This document shows, in pieces, positions 1 to 9,350 of a stretch of DNA of 60,015 nucleotides. Within the stretch, counting starts at the first letter, position 1; every line of letters begins with the position of its first letter. Under the pieces are notes generated by a model. The model searched no databases. It was given only the letters and a program-made list of their open reading frames with translations, and was not told the DNA's origin. The position numbers and the translations under genes were made by a program. This DNA is from Bacteroidota bacterium (GTDB lineage: Bacteria; Bacteroidota; Bacteroidia; NS11-12g; UBA9320), in the NCBI GenBank assembly GCA_018700895.1, contig JABIUV010000028.1:1-60015 (forward strand). The letters run 5' to 3'.

Positions 1-2850
1 ACTGCTGGTCAGTCCAATACAAGTACAATTTATTGTTTTTACCCTGCCTACGCAAATGGTGATGTTGCCAATAATATTATTTACGCAAATGTTAATAAGA
101 CGGCTGGTACTATTTACGGTATCTACGGATTTGATGCAGCCGGAATTGGAGGGCCTACAACGTTCACTCACAATAACATTCACTTAGATGATGTGACAGG
201 CGGTGGAACTAAAATTTACGCATATTATAATGCCACTTATGCGACTTTTCCTTTACTCTCAGGTTCAGTGGGGTCTAACTGGTATAATAAGTCTGTCAGT
301 TTTGCAGATCAACCAGCACAAGACTATAGACTTAGTTCTTTTGGGCTAGGAAACCTTGGTACTCCATATACAAGTGTAACTACTGACATAGAAGGTACTA
401 CGCGTAGCACAACTACACCAGACTTAGGAGCTGTAGAGTATGATCTTGATTTCTCTACCACTTCTATCGACTTTACAACACTTGCTTCAGAGTGTGGTAA
501 CTTTAGTGATACTGTAGGTATTACTATCAAAAACGAAGGAGCGTATGCCGTTACAGGGATTCCTGTTGCCTATGATGTGAACGGAGGAACTAAGGTTTCA
601 GAGGTTGTTGCTGGTCCTGTGGCCGCTGGAGCTTCAGTAAGCTATGAGTTTACTACTATTCCTACATTCAATACAGCAGGCACTAACACAGTGTCAGCGT
701 ACATAGACGGTACAGACGATGATTTAAATAATAATGAAGATGACTATACTTTTGATATCGTAACTTCACCTACCGGAGGTAGCTTAACAGAAGCTGCGGT
801 TTTTGGTGGATATTTTAATGGCGGTACGATGGCTAGTCCAGATGCTGTGGTAAACACATATGTGTCTAACTATGACATTGTAGATCCTGCAACAGCTACG
901 AACTATGCATACACACTTACAGCTACTACTTCAGGTGGTACGGATGTAACTGCAGATGGGTTCACACTTACGAGTTCAGATAAAGTAATGACAGTAGATC
1001 CAGCCACTACCTTAGCTGGAGAGACTATCTTTATGGAGATAGAAGTATTAGACAACACAACCGGTTGTGATACTACATTTGGTAGATACTTATATGTACC
1101 ACATACGCCAGTAGCATCATTTGATGCATCAGACATCTGCTTAGGCGATGTAGCACAATTCAAAAACACAAGTACACTAGCAGGAACAAGTTACATCGTA
1201 ACGAGCTGGGAGTTTGATGATCCAGATGCATCGGTAATGGATGATAATTCAGATATCAAAGATGGTTTCTGGCAGTACACTACTTATGGTAATGATGTAA
1301 ACGTGGAGATGACTGTAGCAAATGGTCAGTATCCTAAGTTTGAGTATACAGCATTTAATTTAATTGATGTAACACCAAAGCCAGAGATAGACTTCAAAGT
1401 ATTAAACGCTTGTGAAGGATTGCCTGTTACCATAGTAAATAGCACAACATTGCCTACAAGTAGTGCAATCAGTTATGCGTGGGATTTTGGAGGAGAATCT
1501 ACTTCTACAGATGTAAATCCATCATATACATTTAGCACTCCAGGTCAGCGTCAGATTACAGTAGTAGCATCTGCCAACGGATGTGATGCATCACTTACTA
1601 AAAATGCTTATCAGTTTGAGAAGCCAGTAGCTTCATTCACCAGCACAGGCGAGTGTAACTTTGTAGACGTAGACTTTATAAATACATCAACGATACCAAA
1701 CGGAGCCGGAATGGGTTATGCTTGGGATTTTGACGGAGTAGGCATATCAAGACTAGAGTCACCATCGTATGCATTTGCGACGGCGGGAGCTAAGTCGGTA
1801 ACCTTAACAGCGACATCAGAGTTTGGATGTGTAGATGCAGTAACTCAAGTAGTAAACTTGAACGTATCGCCAGAAGCAGATTTCACATTTGATGCAGCGT
1901 GTAACTTAACACCGACTAACTTTACCAGAACTGGTTCAGCAGATCCAGCACAAAGTACTTGGACTTGGGATTTCAATGGAGAATCTACTTCAGGAATCGA
2001 GAATCCATCATACTTATTTAGCAACGTAGGAACTAAGGAAGTAACATTGACAATTGATGATGTGAACGGATGTTCAAATTCAATCACTAAGGAGCTAGAA
2101 GTAGTGCTACAGGCAGTTGCAGATTTTGAGGCAGGTTCCGTATGTGAGGGCGACAAAGCAGTATTCACAAACAGCTCTACAGTAGCAGCAGGAGACTTAA
2201 GCTATGTATGGTCATTCGGAGACGGAGTATCAAGTTCAGACTTATCACCTACTCACGTATACGGAGCACCAAACACGTATAATGTGACATTAGAGGCGAT
2301 AGTAGCAGGTGGATGTAGCGATCAAGTAACGAAGCAAGTTACTGTAAACGCAGCACCAGATGCGACATTTATGGCAGCTAGAGATGGTAGAACAGTAGTA
2401 TTTACCGGACCAGCAGGAAACGATGAGTACAGATGGACATTTGGAGATGGTGGTAGAGACCAATCTCAGAGCCCAACGTATACTTATGTAAATGTAGATA
2501 TAGCAACATTTGAGGCTTGTCTAGCGACTAAGAAAGGTGAGTGCTGGAATGAGGCATGCGAGACAGTAGCTATCAACCTAGTAGGAGTAGAGGACTTGAC
2601 TAACAATGATGCTATGATCAATGTATATCCAAACCCATCAACGGGTAAATTCAACGTAACTGTAGAGAATGCAGGAGACGTGGTATTGAAAGTTGCAGAT
2701 ATCTTGGGTAATGTAATAGCAATAGATGTAGTAGACAATATGAACGGTACATACAGTGTAGATATGTCAGCAGTAGCAGACGGAGTATACTTTGTACAAG
2801 TTAAGAATGGCGATTACTACGCAACTAAGCGAATCACTGTATCTAAATAA
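1..2850 (+). CDS. Secreted PKD-repeat protein with T9SS C-terminal sorting domain (5' end outside window)
   Basis: The reading frame is open from the first base of the window, so the N-terminus and signal peptide lie upstream. The visible 949 residues hold at least five PKD-type beta-sandwich repeats, recognisable by aromatic-x-W-x-F-(G/D)-G cores such as YAWDFGG, WTWDFNG, YVWSFGDG and YRWTFGDG, each followed by a P-[ST]-[YH]-x-[FY] segment. The last 80 or so residues are a type A sorting domain (NVYPNPSTGKF, then GVYFVQV, then KRITVSK), so the protein should be exported by the type IX secretion system and anchored or released at the cell surface. PKD modules suggest adhesion or a structural surface role. 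The ligand is unknown and no catalytic domain is visible in this part. Confidence 0.9.
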   Translation, partial: TAGQSNTSTIYCFYPAYANGDVANNIIYANVNKTAGTIYGIYGFDAAGIGGPTTFTHNNIHLDDVTGGGTKIYAYYNATYATFPLLSGSVGSNWYNKSVSFADQPAQDYRLSSFGLGNLGTPYTSVTTDIEGTTRSTTTPDLGAVEYDLDFSTTSIDFTTLASECGNFSDTVGITIKNEGAYAVTGIPVAYDVNGGTKVSEVVAGPVAAGASVSYEFTTIPTFNTAGTNTVSAYIDGTDDDLNNNEDDYTFDIVTSPTGGSLTEAAVFGGYFNGGTMASPDAVVNTYVSNYDIVDPATATNYAYTLTATTSGGTDVTADGFTLTSSDKVMTVDPATTLAGETIFMEIEVLDNTTGCDTTFGRYLYVPHTPVASFDASDICLGDVAQFKNTSTLAGTSYIVTSWEFDDPDASVMDDNSDIKDGFWQYTTYGNDVNVEMTVANGQYPKFEYTAFNLIDVTPKPEIDFKVLNACEGLPVTIVNSTTLPTSSAISYAWDFGGESTSTDVNPSYTFSTPGQRQITVVASANGCDASLTKNAYQFEKPVASFTSTGECNFVDVDFINTSTIPNGAGMGYAWDFDGVGISRLESPSYAFATAGAKSVTLTATSEFGCVDAVTQVVNLNVSPEADFTFDAACNLTPTNFTRTGSADPAQSTWTWDFNGESTSGIENPSYLFSNVGTKEVTLTIDDVNGCSNSITKELEVVLQAVADFEAGSVCEGDKAVFTNSSTVAAGDLSYVWSFGDGVSSSDLSPTHVYGAPNTYNVTLEAIVAGGCSDQVTKQVTVNAAPDATFMAARDGRTVVFTGPAGNDEYRWTFGDGGRDQSQSPTYTYVNVDIATFEACLATKKGECWNEACETVAINLVGVEDLTNNDAMINVYPNPSTGKFNVTVENAGDVVLKVADILGNVIAIDVVDNMNGTYSVDMSAVADGVYFVQVKNGDYYATKRITVSK

Positions 2851-2870
2851 GATATAGCGACCGATAAAAC

Positions 2871-2909
2871 AAAAATCCTGTTCTCACACTGTGGGGACAG
2901 GATTTTTTT
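2871..2909 (+). terminator. Rho-independent terminator of the PKD/T9SS gene
   Basis: A 12-bp inverted repeat (AAAATCCTGTTC pairing with GGACAGGATTTT, one G-T wobble) is followed by a run of T. It lies 20 bases after the stop codon and directly before the tatD promoter. Confidence 0.85.
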
Positions 2910-2915
2910 ATGTCC

Positions 2916-2923
2916 TACATTTG
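2916..2923 (+). promoter_or_regulatory. Bacteroidota -7 box for tatD
   Basis: TACATTTG matches TAnnTTTG exactly and ends 9 bases before the tatD ATG. Transcription would start only a few bases before the start codon. No clear -33 TTG is seen at the usual spacing. Confidence 0.55.
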
Positions 2924-2932
2924 CCTCCATAT

Positions 2933-3691
2933 ATGATAGATACGCACGCACATCTGTATGCCGAAGAGTTTGATAGTGACAGAGAAGAGGTTTTGATGAA
3001 TGCCATAGAATGTGGTATTACAAAAATTTTACTCCCCAATATAGACGAAACTACTATTGAGAGGTTGCATCAATTATCCAATAGTTCCGATGTTTGTGTT
3101 CCTATGATGGGTCTTCATCCTTGCTATGTTTCGTCTGATTATAAAACTCAGTTGGAAATCATAAAGAGACAATTTGAGAAGCATAAATACGTCGCGGTAG
3201 GTGAAATTGGCATAGATCTCTATTGGGATAAGTCTACTCAGGATATTCAAAAGCTAGCGTTTTTGGAGCAATGTAGGTGGGCAAGGGAGTTTGGGCTGCC
3301 TATAGCCATCCACTCACGCGATTCTACTTCATTAATTATTGACCTGCTCAAGTCCAATGAACTTGAAAATGTAGGTGGAGTATTTCACTGCTTTGGGGGA
3401 ACTATAGAGGAGGCGAAGGAGGTTGTAGATATGGGTTTTAGTTTAGGTATAGGTGGAGTGCTTACCTTTAAGAATACGACCCTAAGAGAAGTGTTGCAAC
3501 ACGTCTCGTTAGATCATATAGTCATTGAAACAGATGCACCATATCTCGCACCTACACCTTACCGTGGTAAGCGTAACGAACCGGCGTATGTTATAAAGGT
3601 AGCTGAGCAGCTATCTTATGTATATGATTTGCCTTTAGAGCACATAATTCAGAGAACAACGGACAATGCATTGACATTGTTCGAATTATAA
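2933..3691 (+). CDS. tatD: TatD family metal-dependent hydrolase / DNase
   Basis: A 252-residue TIM-barrel amidohydrolase of the TatD family, the normal length. Metal ligands are visible in family order: N-terminal DTHAH, the GEIGID glutamate, AIHSR, the HCF histidine and the ETDAPY aspartate. TatD enzymes are 3'-5' exonucleases linked to DNA repair and oxidative-stress tolerance. A longer reading frame exists upstream, but it begins inside the preceding terminator hairpin. The ATG giving MIDTHAH fits the family N-terminus and sits just after the -7 box. The gene is monocistronic, followed by tRNA-Ser. Confidence 0.93.
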   Translation: MIDTHAHLYAEEFDSDREEVLMNAIECGITKILLPNIDETTIERLHQLSNSSDVCVPMMGLHPCYVSSDYKTQLEIIKRQFEKHKYVAVGEIGIDLYWDKSTQDIQKLAFLEQCRWAREFGLPIAIHSRDSTSLIIDLLKSNELENVGGVFHCFGGTIEEAKEVVDMGFSLGIGGVLTFKNTTLREVLQHVSLDHIVIETDAPYLAPTPYRGKRNEPAYVIKVAEQLSYVYDLPLEHIIQRTTDNALTLFEL

Positions 3692-3707
3692 TTTACTTTG
3701 CAATATT

Positions 3708-3798
3708 GGAGAGGTGTCCGAGTGGCTTAAGGAGCACGCTTGGAAAGCGTGTGTACATCACAAGTGTACCGAGGGTTCGAATCCCTCTCTCTCCGCCA
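3708..3798 (+). tRNA. tRNA-Ser (anticodon GGA)
   Basis: A class II cloverleaf: acceptor stem GGAGAGG/TCTCTCC, a D arm, an anticodon stem CACGC/GCGTG with loop TTGGAAA (anticodon GGA at 3742-3744), a long variable arm and a T arm with GGTTCGAAT. The discriminator is G and the CCA end is encoded. It reads UCC and UCU serine codons. Confidence 0.97.
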
Positions 3799-3820
3799 TT
3801 AATCAAATTGTCAAAAAACA

Positions 3821-4600
3821 ATGAAGTCAAAAGCATTTTTAGTTGTTGTCCTCTTTCTTATGTGGTCAGTTGTGAGTGGGTGGTACTTCATTTGCAAAAT
3901 AAAGCAAGCTTGTCCAAGTAGCAATAGTGAGCTCCCTACTACGGCTCATATATTATACGATAAAGGTTCAGCAACGCCTAAGCTACAGCCTACGTTTAGT
4001 GACTTTAAGGTTAAGTTGTTAAGTCAGTTGAGTGATTCTAATGCTTGGGCTTTGGAAATAATTGGTTTATATGATGAAGATGAGGTCAGTGACTCTGCGA
4101 CGGAGAATTTGGGAGTGGCCAGGGCAGTGGGTGCAAGAGAACTATTTAGAGAAGTACCTGATGGCGAAGTAGAGCTATCCTCACGATTGTTAAATTTTAC
4201 AGCAGACTCTAATAAGCTTGACGCGGTTAGATTTAGAGTATTAGTACGAAATGATAATGTGACAGAAACTTCATTTGGTGCCTATATATATTACGAAGGT
4301 GTAATAGCAAAAGATACCGTGCCAGCTAAAATAGAAGCTTACTTAACCAAATTGGTAAAGGAAGAACGTGAGAGTCTTATAGAAATAGTAGGTTATACGG
4401 ACGATACCGGTGGCGAACAAGAGAATTTTGAACTGGGGCTTGAGCGAGCTACAGCTTTGGGTGATTTGCTGTCTGAATTGGGTTTTGCCACAGAACGACT
4501 TATTATAAGTAGTAAAGGGCAGAACGAGCCAATAGCCGATAACAGTACAGAGGAGGGAAGAGCAAAAAATAGAAGATTGATGTTAATAATCAAGAGATAA
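3821..4600 (+). CDS. OmpA-like domain protein with N-terminal membrane anchor
   Basis: A 259-residue protein with one hydrophobic N-terminal segment (residues 4-24, uncleaved anchor or signal peptide) and a C-terminal OmpA/MotB-like peptidoglycan-binding domain (EIVGYTDDTGG, LGLERATALGDLL, AKNRRLMLIIK). The middle region looks like a second, degenerate OmpA-like fold (EIIGLYDEDEV, LGVARAVGARELF). It probably tethers the envelope to peptidoglycan. Two bases separate it from the next gene, so the two are likely co-transcribed and may act together. Confidence 0.75.
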   Translation: MKSKAFLVVVLFLMWSVVSGWYFICKIKQACPSSNSELPTTAHILYDKGSATPKLQPTFSDFKVKLLSQLSDSNAWALEIIGLYDEDEVSDSATENLGVARAVGARELFREVPDGEVELSSRLLNFTADSNKLDAVRFRVLVRNDNVTETSFGAYIYYEGVIAKDTVPAKIEAYLTKLVKEERESLIEIVGYTDDTGGEQENFELGLERATALGDLLSELGFATERLIISSKGQNEPIADNSTEEGRAKNRRLMLIIKR

Positions 4601-4602
4601 TT

Positions 4603-5328
4603 ATGATGGACATAGAAAAATTTATAGAAGGGCCAGGTAGTCTAACAGCAGAAAACTACGTTTGGCATGTAGCACTTATAGTTTTCGTACCTTTCCTGTT
4701 GGGTTACTGGTTGCGGTCTATTCTAAATTCGGCATTAAAGACGAAATTGAAAAATGCAGAAAATGAAAAGTTAAAATTACTTACCGAACTGGCAACCCTA
4801 AAAAAAGATAGCATAGACGGTGAAATTTATGAGAAGGAAATATTAAATCTCAAAGCGGAGTTGGAGAGTACGAAACTCAAGGTTTCAAATCAAGTAGTAC
4901 AAAAGATTAATGCGGAGAATGAAAGAAATGCTTTACAACTGAAATTAGATGCGTTGAAAAATACATACGAGTCAGAAAAAACAGAAGTCAAGACAGAAGT
5001 AGAAACTAAGACGTCATCTTCTTATTCATCTGCGATAATACCTGCAGAATCGGCTACTCAATCTTCAGGATTTGATGATTTGAAAAAGGTGGAAGGCATT
5101 GGGCCGAAAATAGAGCAATTATTGAATGAGGATGGGATAAAAACCTATACCGACCTTGTTTCGGTGAGTGTGGATCGTATAAAAGGTGTGCTGATAGCAG
5201 CAGGCCCTAATTATGCAGTACACGATCCTAGTACGTGGGGTGAGCAAGCACAATTGGCAAATGAGGGTAAGTGGGAAGCCTTAGACCTCTTACAAGAAGA
5301 CCTAAAGGGTGGAAAGCGTAAGAGTTAA
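4603..5328 (+). CDS. Membrane-anchored coiled-coil protein with C-terminal helix-hairpin-helix domain
   Basis: A 241-residue protein. One transmembrane helix (about residues 20-42) is followed by a Glu/Lys-rich coiled coil (about 48-125), a Ser-rich linker and a C-terminal helix-hairpin-helix module (DDLKKVEGIGPKIEQLL, then DPSTWGEQAQLA). This module resembles the domain described as 'predicted flap endonuclease-1-like 5' DNA nuclease', but no nuclease active site is visible, so DNA or protein binding is the safer inference. The gene follows the OmpA-like gene by 2 bases, suggesting one operon joining peptidoglycan binding and a membrane-held HhH domain. Confidence 0.72.
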   Translation: MMDIEKFIEGPGSLTAENYVWHVALIVFVPFLLGYWLRSILNSALKTKLKNAENEKLKLLTELATLKKDSIDGEIYEKEILNLKAELESTKLKVSNQVVQKINAENERNALQLKLDALKNTYESEKTEVKTEVETKTSSSYSSAIIPAESATQSSGFDDLKKVEGIGPKIEQLLNEDGIKTYTDLVSVSVDRIKGVLIAAGPNYAVHDPSTWGEQAQLANEGKWEALDLLQEDLKGGKRKS

Positions 5329-5339
5329 ATAGGAGCTAA

Positions 5340-5831
5340 CTACTCCCCTTTTATTTTATTAATAATAGATGTGCTACTGTGACCATCTAAGAATGGAATA
5401 ACGTGTACGGACCCCTTAGTCTCCAGTACCTCTCTAGCTCCTACTATTGTTTCTTCGGTGTAATCACCTCCCTTAGCTAGTACATTAGGCTTGATGGTGG
5501 TAATTAAGTTTAATGGTGTTTCCTCATCGAAGAGTATTACAGCATCTACAAAGGCTAGAGCAGCCAACTTGGTTAAGCGGGTGTGCTCATCTATAATCGG
5601 TCTAGTAGGACCTTTTAGCTTGCTCACTGAGGAATCTGTATTTACCCCAATAATTAGTCGGTCACCTAAATCTGCAGCTTTACATAGGTAATCAATATGA
5701 CCCATATGGAGTAGGTCAAAACAACCGTTGGTGAAAACCACTTTTTCATTGTACAGGTGCCAAGTGGTTACTTGCGTAGCGAGTTCATAATAACTCGTAA
5801 ATACCTTGTTATTTATAAGATCATTCCACAT
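5340..5831 (-). CDS. rfaE2: D-glycero-beta-D-manno-heptose 1-phosphate adenylyltransferase
   Basis: A 163-residue cytidylyltransferase-fold enzyme corresponding to the C-terminal (HldE domain II) half of the bifunctional enzyme. It has the nucleotide-binding motif HMGH at residues 42-45 within TNGCFDLLHMGH, and the later GGDYTEE and HSSTSII motifs. It converts heptose 1-phosphate plus ATP to ADP-heptose for LPS core synthesis. The separate kinase domain is not in the window. It overlaps the upstream flippase-like gene by 11 bases, so it is probably translationally coupled in a panD-flippase-rfaE2 operon. Confidence 0.92.
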   Translation of the reverse strand: MWNDLINNKVFTSYYELATQVTTWHLYNEKVVFTNGCFDLLHMGHIDYLCKAADLGDRLIIGVNTDSSVSKLKGPTRPIIDEHTRLTKLAALAFVDAVILFDEETPLNLITTIKPNVLAKGGDYTEETIVGAREVLETKGSVHVIPFLDGHSSTSIINKIKGE

Positions 5832-6816
5832 TTTTCTTTTTTAACCTTTGGGTCTTAATGACGAAGTAAAGGACTGAGAATGCTCCGACACCGATTATTA
5901 CCATAAATTGGATGGCGTGTGTGATGACGGCATAGCTTTTAGCTACTACTTCGGTTATTCCGTATAAATCCAGTGCAGCAGGAACCATAAATTCGAATGC
6001 ACCAACACCGCCAGGTATGGGTACAATCATAGCAGCCGTTCCAAATAGAAGTACTGTAAGTCCAGCCGAAGCACCAAGATGTGCCGTACTATCCAAAGCA
6101 AAGAGAATAAAGTATGGCATACAGAAGTACATGACCCAGATAAAAAGGCTATAAAATATGAAGAGCCCTTTTTGTTCGAGATTGAAAACAGTCTTCATTC
6201 CGTCGAGTAATCCTTCAATAAACGATTGAAACTTTCCAATAATCGGGAGAGTATAAAACCAATGTCGTTTCTTATAAATGATGTAAATAACTAAGATGAG
6301 TATTAAGGCAATACCTCCATAAAGCAATACACCTTGCGAGTTAACATCTCCAAAAATTTTTATAAAAAAATCAGCAATGATTTGAAATTGGATAAAGAAA
6401 ATCGCAACGGCTATGAGTGCGGTTATAAGTAAATCTACTACGCGTTCTACTACCACTGTTCCTACTAGTTTATTTAACGGTATGCCCTCTAACTTAGAAA
6501 GTACTGCTGGCCTTGTGATTTCGCCTACTCTAGGCAGCCCCATATTTACTAAATAACCTAAAATGACTGCGTGGAAACTGCCAGCTGAAGTAGCTTTATA
6601 CCCCATGGGTTCAAGCAATAGGTTCCATCTTAGTGCTCTTGCTAGGTGACTGAGAATACCACAAATCATAGAAACGATAATCCACTTCTTATCAGCATCT
6701 TTTATGTTTTCCCAGACTTTAGATGGGTCTTGGCTACCCACTGCCCAATAAAAAAGTAATCCTCCCAATACTAAGAAGACTATGGTTTGAATAGCTGTTT
6801 TGGTATTTTTAGTCAA
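5821..6816 (-). CDS. Flippase-like (LPG synthase TM / YbhN-type) integral membrane protein
   Basis: A polytopic membrane protein of about 331 residues with the family features of lysylphosphatidylglycerol-synthase TM domains (PF03706-like): about eight hydrophobic helices, the motif [11 protein letters not shown] after helix 2, [12 protein letters not shown], and [11 protein letters not shown] near the end. Such proteins lack the aminoacyl-transfer domain and are thought to move lipids or glycolipids. The start chosen is a TTG that overlaps the panD stop by 8 bases. An ATG at 6894 is also in frame but would overlap panD by 86 bases. The lipid substrate cannot be told from sequence. Confidence 0.8.
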   Translation of the reverse strand: MTKNTKTAIQTIVFLVLGGLLFYWAVGSQDPSKVWENIKDADKKWIIVSMICGILSHLARALRWNLLLEPMGYKATSAGSFHAVILGYLVNMGLPRVGEITRPAVLSKLEGIPLNKLVGTVVVERVVDLLITALIAVAIFFIQFQIIADFFIKIFGDVNSQGVLLYGGIALILILVIYIIYKKRHWFYTLPIIGKFQSFIEGLLDGMKTVFNLEQKGLFIFYSLFIWVMYFCMPYFILFALDSTAHLGASAGLTVLLFGTAAMIVPIPGGVGAFEFMVPAALDLYGITEVVAKSYAVITHAIQFMVIIGVGAFSVLYFVIKTQRLKKKNVE

Positions 6817-7162
6817 GGAGGGCCTTATTGTTTTTATCTGGAAACACCAAGTATGGTGTGAATTTCTTAGCTTCTTCAAATTCCATATGGGCAAACGAAA
6901 TGATAATTACAATATCACCCTTAGCTGCTTTGCGAGCTGCAGCCCCATTGAGACAAATCATGCCGCTGCCTCGTTCACCGGCTATCGCGTATGTCTCCAG
7001 ACGTTCGCCGTTATTATTATTTACAATGAGCACTTTTTCTCCTTCTATCATATTGGCTGCATCCATTAGATCTAGGTCTATGGTGATACTTCCTACATAA
7101 TCCAGCTCTGTTTGAGTGATTTTGGCTCTGTGTATTTTAGATTTTAAAACTTCTATCAACAT
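6809..7162 (-). CDS. panD: Aspartate 1-decarboxylase (pyruvoyl-dependent)
   Basis: A 117-residue PanD proenzyme. The self-cleavage site is Gly24-Ser25 in YVGSITID, preceded by the family N-terminus [10 protein letters not shown] with the catalytic Lys9. The C-terminal half keeps [19 protein letters not shown]. The enzyme makes beta-alanine from aspartate for pantothenate and coenzyme A. A longer frame exists, but the ATG at 7162 gives the exact family length and lies 19 bases after a good -7 box. It is the first gene of a three-gene minus-strand operon. Confidence 0.95.
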   Translation of the reverse strand: MLIEVLKSKIHRAKITQTELDYVGSITIDLDLMDAANMIEGEKVLIVNNNNGERLETYAIAGERGSGMICLNGAAARKAAKGDIVIIISFAHMEFEEAKKFTPYLVFPDKNNKALLD

Positions 7163-7181
7163 ATTGCTCCATTTAGTGAAG

Positions 7182-7189
7182 CAAAAGTA
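7182..7189 (-). promoter_or_regulatory. -7 box for the panD operon
   Basis: On the minus strand TACTTTTG matches TAnnTTTG exactly, 19 bases before the panD ATG. No clear -33 element is seen. Confidence 0.5.
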
Positions 7190-7291
7190 CGTTTTATTTG
7201 AGTAACGTATTGTTAGGATGGCTTGGTGAAGTGGATGCCCGCATTGGTGAATTGTGTGAAATCTAAGCAACTATCTTATCGGTATATAAGT

Positions 7292-7771
7292 ATGAGAAAG
7301 CAGCAAGAAATCAATACAGGGTCTATGGCAGATATTGCCTTTTTACTTTTAGTCTTCTTCTTAGTAACGACTAATATTGTAGAGGATAAAGGAATAAAAA
7401 CTACGATTTCTAAACCTTTTGAAGCACCGGACAGTTTGTACATCGTTCAGTCTACCTTGCTTGTCGACAATGAGGGTGCGTATATGCTGAATGGCGAAAG
7501 ACTAAAAGGCTCGGAACTTGGCGATAAAATGTCTCTTGCCTTTGACAAGAGAGAAAAAGTGAAGAATGTACTTCTTGTAAAATCCAAAAGAGATTTGGAA
7601 TATTATGCTTTTATTCAAGCTTTAGATCGTAGCAAAGTGGCTTTCAAGACTTTTTATGATGACTTGTCTCAAACTAAATTTGACAAGTATTACAATGAAC
7701 TCAGCGATTCTGAGAAGGCAACTTTGAAGGAACTACACCCTGTAGCCTTAGCAGAGGATGTGGTATACTAA
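7292..7771 (+). CDS. ExbD/TolR family biopolymer transport protein (paralogue 1)
   Basis: A 159-residue single-pass inner-membrane protein. The N-terminal segment INTGSMADIAFLLLVFFLVTT carries the conserved membrane aspartate of ExbD/TolR, which takes part in proton transfer with ExbB. The periplasmic domain has a VLVKSKRDLEYYAFIQALD-like fold end. The start is placed at the ATG giving MRKQQEINTG, because the upstream in-frame extension is not like ExbD. It stands apart from the main exbBD cluster, separated by radA on the other strand, and is near-identical in its membrane segment to paralogue 2. Confidence 0.87.
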   Translation: MRKQQEINTGSMADIAFLLLVFFLVTTNIVEDKGIKTTISKPFEAPDSLYIVQSTLLVDNEGAYMLNGERLKGSELGDKMSLAFDKREKVKNVLLVKSKRDLEYYAFIQALDRSKVAFKTFYDDLSQTKFDKYYNELSDSEKATLKELHPVALAEDVVY

Positions 7772-7784
7772 TAGTGAAGAATAT

Positions 7785-9137
7785 TTAAGTCAATAGCAGA
7801 TCGAATACCTGCCTTACATTCCCTACTTGGTGCAACTTAATGGTATAATCGCTTTGTTTCACATCCAGTTGATCAGAAAGTATAAAGCCCGTAAAACCAA
7901 GTTTTTCGGCTTCTTTGAGCCGTTGGTCTATTCTGTTTACGCCACGTATCTCACCGCTTAGCCCTATTTCACCTGCAAAAACAACCTTATTAGGCAATGC
8001 CAAATTTTCAAATGAAGAAACTATGGAGGCTGCTATTCCGAGGTCGGTAGCTGGGTCATTTATTTTCAGTCCTCCTGCTATATTTACAAATACATCTTGC
8101 TGGCTGAGTTTGTAGCCACATCGTTTTTCGAGTACGGCAAGCAGCATATTAAGACGTTTTATGTCGTATCCGTTAGTATTTCGTTGTGGATTGCCATATA
8201 CCGCAGCACTTACAAGGGCTTGAGTTTCTATGAGTAGACTTCTATTTCCTTCTAGCGAAGCCACTACTCCAATTCCACTCAAATTTTCACTTCGTTGGTT
8301 TATGAGTATCTCACTTGGGTTGTCTACCTCTCGCATTCCCTCAGATGTCATTTCATATATACCCAGCTCCAAACTACTCCCAAACCTGTTTTTTAAGGTA
8401 CGCAGAATACGATAGCTGTTTTGTGTTTCACCTTCGAATTGTAATACAGTGTCAACCATATGTTCCAATAGCTTAGGGCCAGCGAGTTGTCCATCCTTAG
8501 TTATATGACCTACGAGGATTATCGGCACTTCGTTTTGCTTGGCATACTGTATCAGTAGCGAACTACTCTCTCTTATTTGCGAAATAGTACCGGGAGTAGA
8601 GTCTAAGTATTTGCTGAACATTGTCTGTATAGAGTCTATGATTACAAAAGATGGCTTAGTCTCTTTGAGTTTGCCAATGATATTTTCTACAGATGTTTCA
8701 TTGAGCAAGAGGCACTCCTCATTAGTAACGCCTATGCGATCTGCTCGCATTTTTATCTGATTCAAACTTTCCTCACCACTTACATACAGCACTCGTTTGT
8801 TCATACGAAGAGCACTTTGTAGGAGTAAGGTAGACTTACCTATACCGGGTTCCCCGCCCAATAGTATGACCGACCCAGGCACTATGCCACCGCCCAACAC
8901 TCTATTGAGTTCTATGCCGGGAGCTTTTAGCCTGCGGAGTTCTATGGCGTCCACACTATTTACGGGTGTCACTACGCCATCTATGTCATTCAGATTCATC
9001 ATACTTCCGCTTTTGGGTTTTATCACTACCTCTTCCTGTATGGTATTGAACTCTCCGCACGAAAAACATTTGCCCATCATTTTGGCATAGTTGCTTCCGC
9101 AGTGGGAACAGATGTATACTTTTTTAGCCTTGGCCAT
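7785..9137 (-). CDS. radA: DNA repair protein RadA (Sms)
   Basis: A 450-residue protein of normal RadA length. It has an N-terminal four-cysteine zinc finger (Cys10, 13, 24, 27), a RecA-like ATPase with Walker A GGEPGIGKST at 94-103, the RadA-specific KNRFGS motif near the middle, and a C-terminal Lon-protease-like domain. RadA promotes branch migration during recombinational repair. It converges on the ExbD-like gene with only 13 bases between stop codons and no obvious terminator. Confidence 0.96.
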   Translation of the reverse strand: MAKAKKVYICSHCGSNYAKMMGKCFSCGEFNTIQEEVVIKPKSGSMMNLNDIDGVVTPVNSVDAIELRRLKAPGIELNRVLGGGIVPGSVILLGGEPGIGKSTLLLQSALRMNKRVLYVSGEESLNQIKMRADRIGVTNEECLLLNETSVENIIGKLKETKPSFVIIDSIQTMFSKYLDSTPGTISQIRESSSLLIQYAKQNEVPIILVGHITKDGQLAGPKLLEHMVDTVLQFEGETQNSYRILRTLKNRFGSSLELGIYEMTSEGMREVDNPSEILINQRSENLSGIGVVASLEGNRSLLIETQALVSAAVYGNPQRNTNGYDIKRLNMLLAVLEKRCGYKLSQQDVFVNIAGGLKINDPATDLGIAASIVSSFENLALPNKVVFAGEIGLSGEIRGVNRIDQRLKEAEKLGFTGFILSDQLDVKQSDYTIKLHQVGNVRQVFDLLLT

Positions 9138-9308
9138 ATTATTATCTTCCTTTGGTAAAGCGAAAATGGTTGTTTTTATATTCTAATGAAAATAATGTAC
9201 GATGTAGATGCACCTTTGAGTTAATGAAACAAGCGGATAGAATAGTAGTAATGAGAAAAGATAATTTTAAAATAACATGCATAATCGCGAACCGAACTTA
9301 AAATTTTC

Positions 9309-9316
9309 TATTTTTG
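9309..9316 (+). promoter_or_regulatory. -7 box for the exbB operon
   Basis: TATTTTTG matches TAnnTTTG exactly, 34 bases before the exbB start. The A-rich leader (AATTAAAATAAAAATG) is typical of well-translated genes in this phylum. Confidence 0.5.
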
Positions 9317-9350
9317 TCCGCAATACGTAATAATCAGAATTAAAATAAAA

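Noticed and set aside
324-2738. Several minus-strand reading frames opposite the PKD/T9SS gene
   Set aside because: They are mirror frames of a low-complexity, Thr/Ser/Val-rich gene, lack starts or promoters and resemble no family.
3706-3921. Plus-strand reading frame of 71 codons over tRNA-Ser
   Set aside because: It lies across the tRNA gene and reads CPSGLRSTLGKR-like sequence, the usual false frame produced by serine tRNAs.
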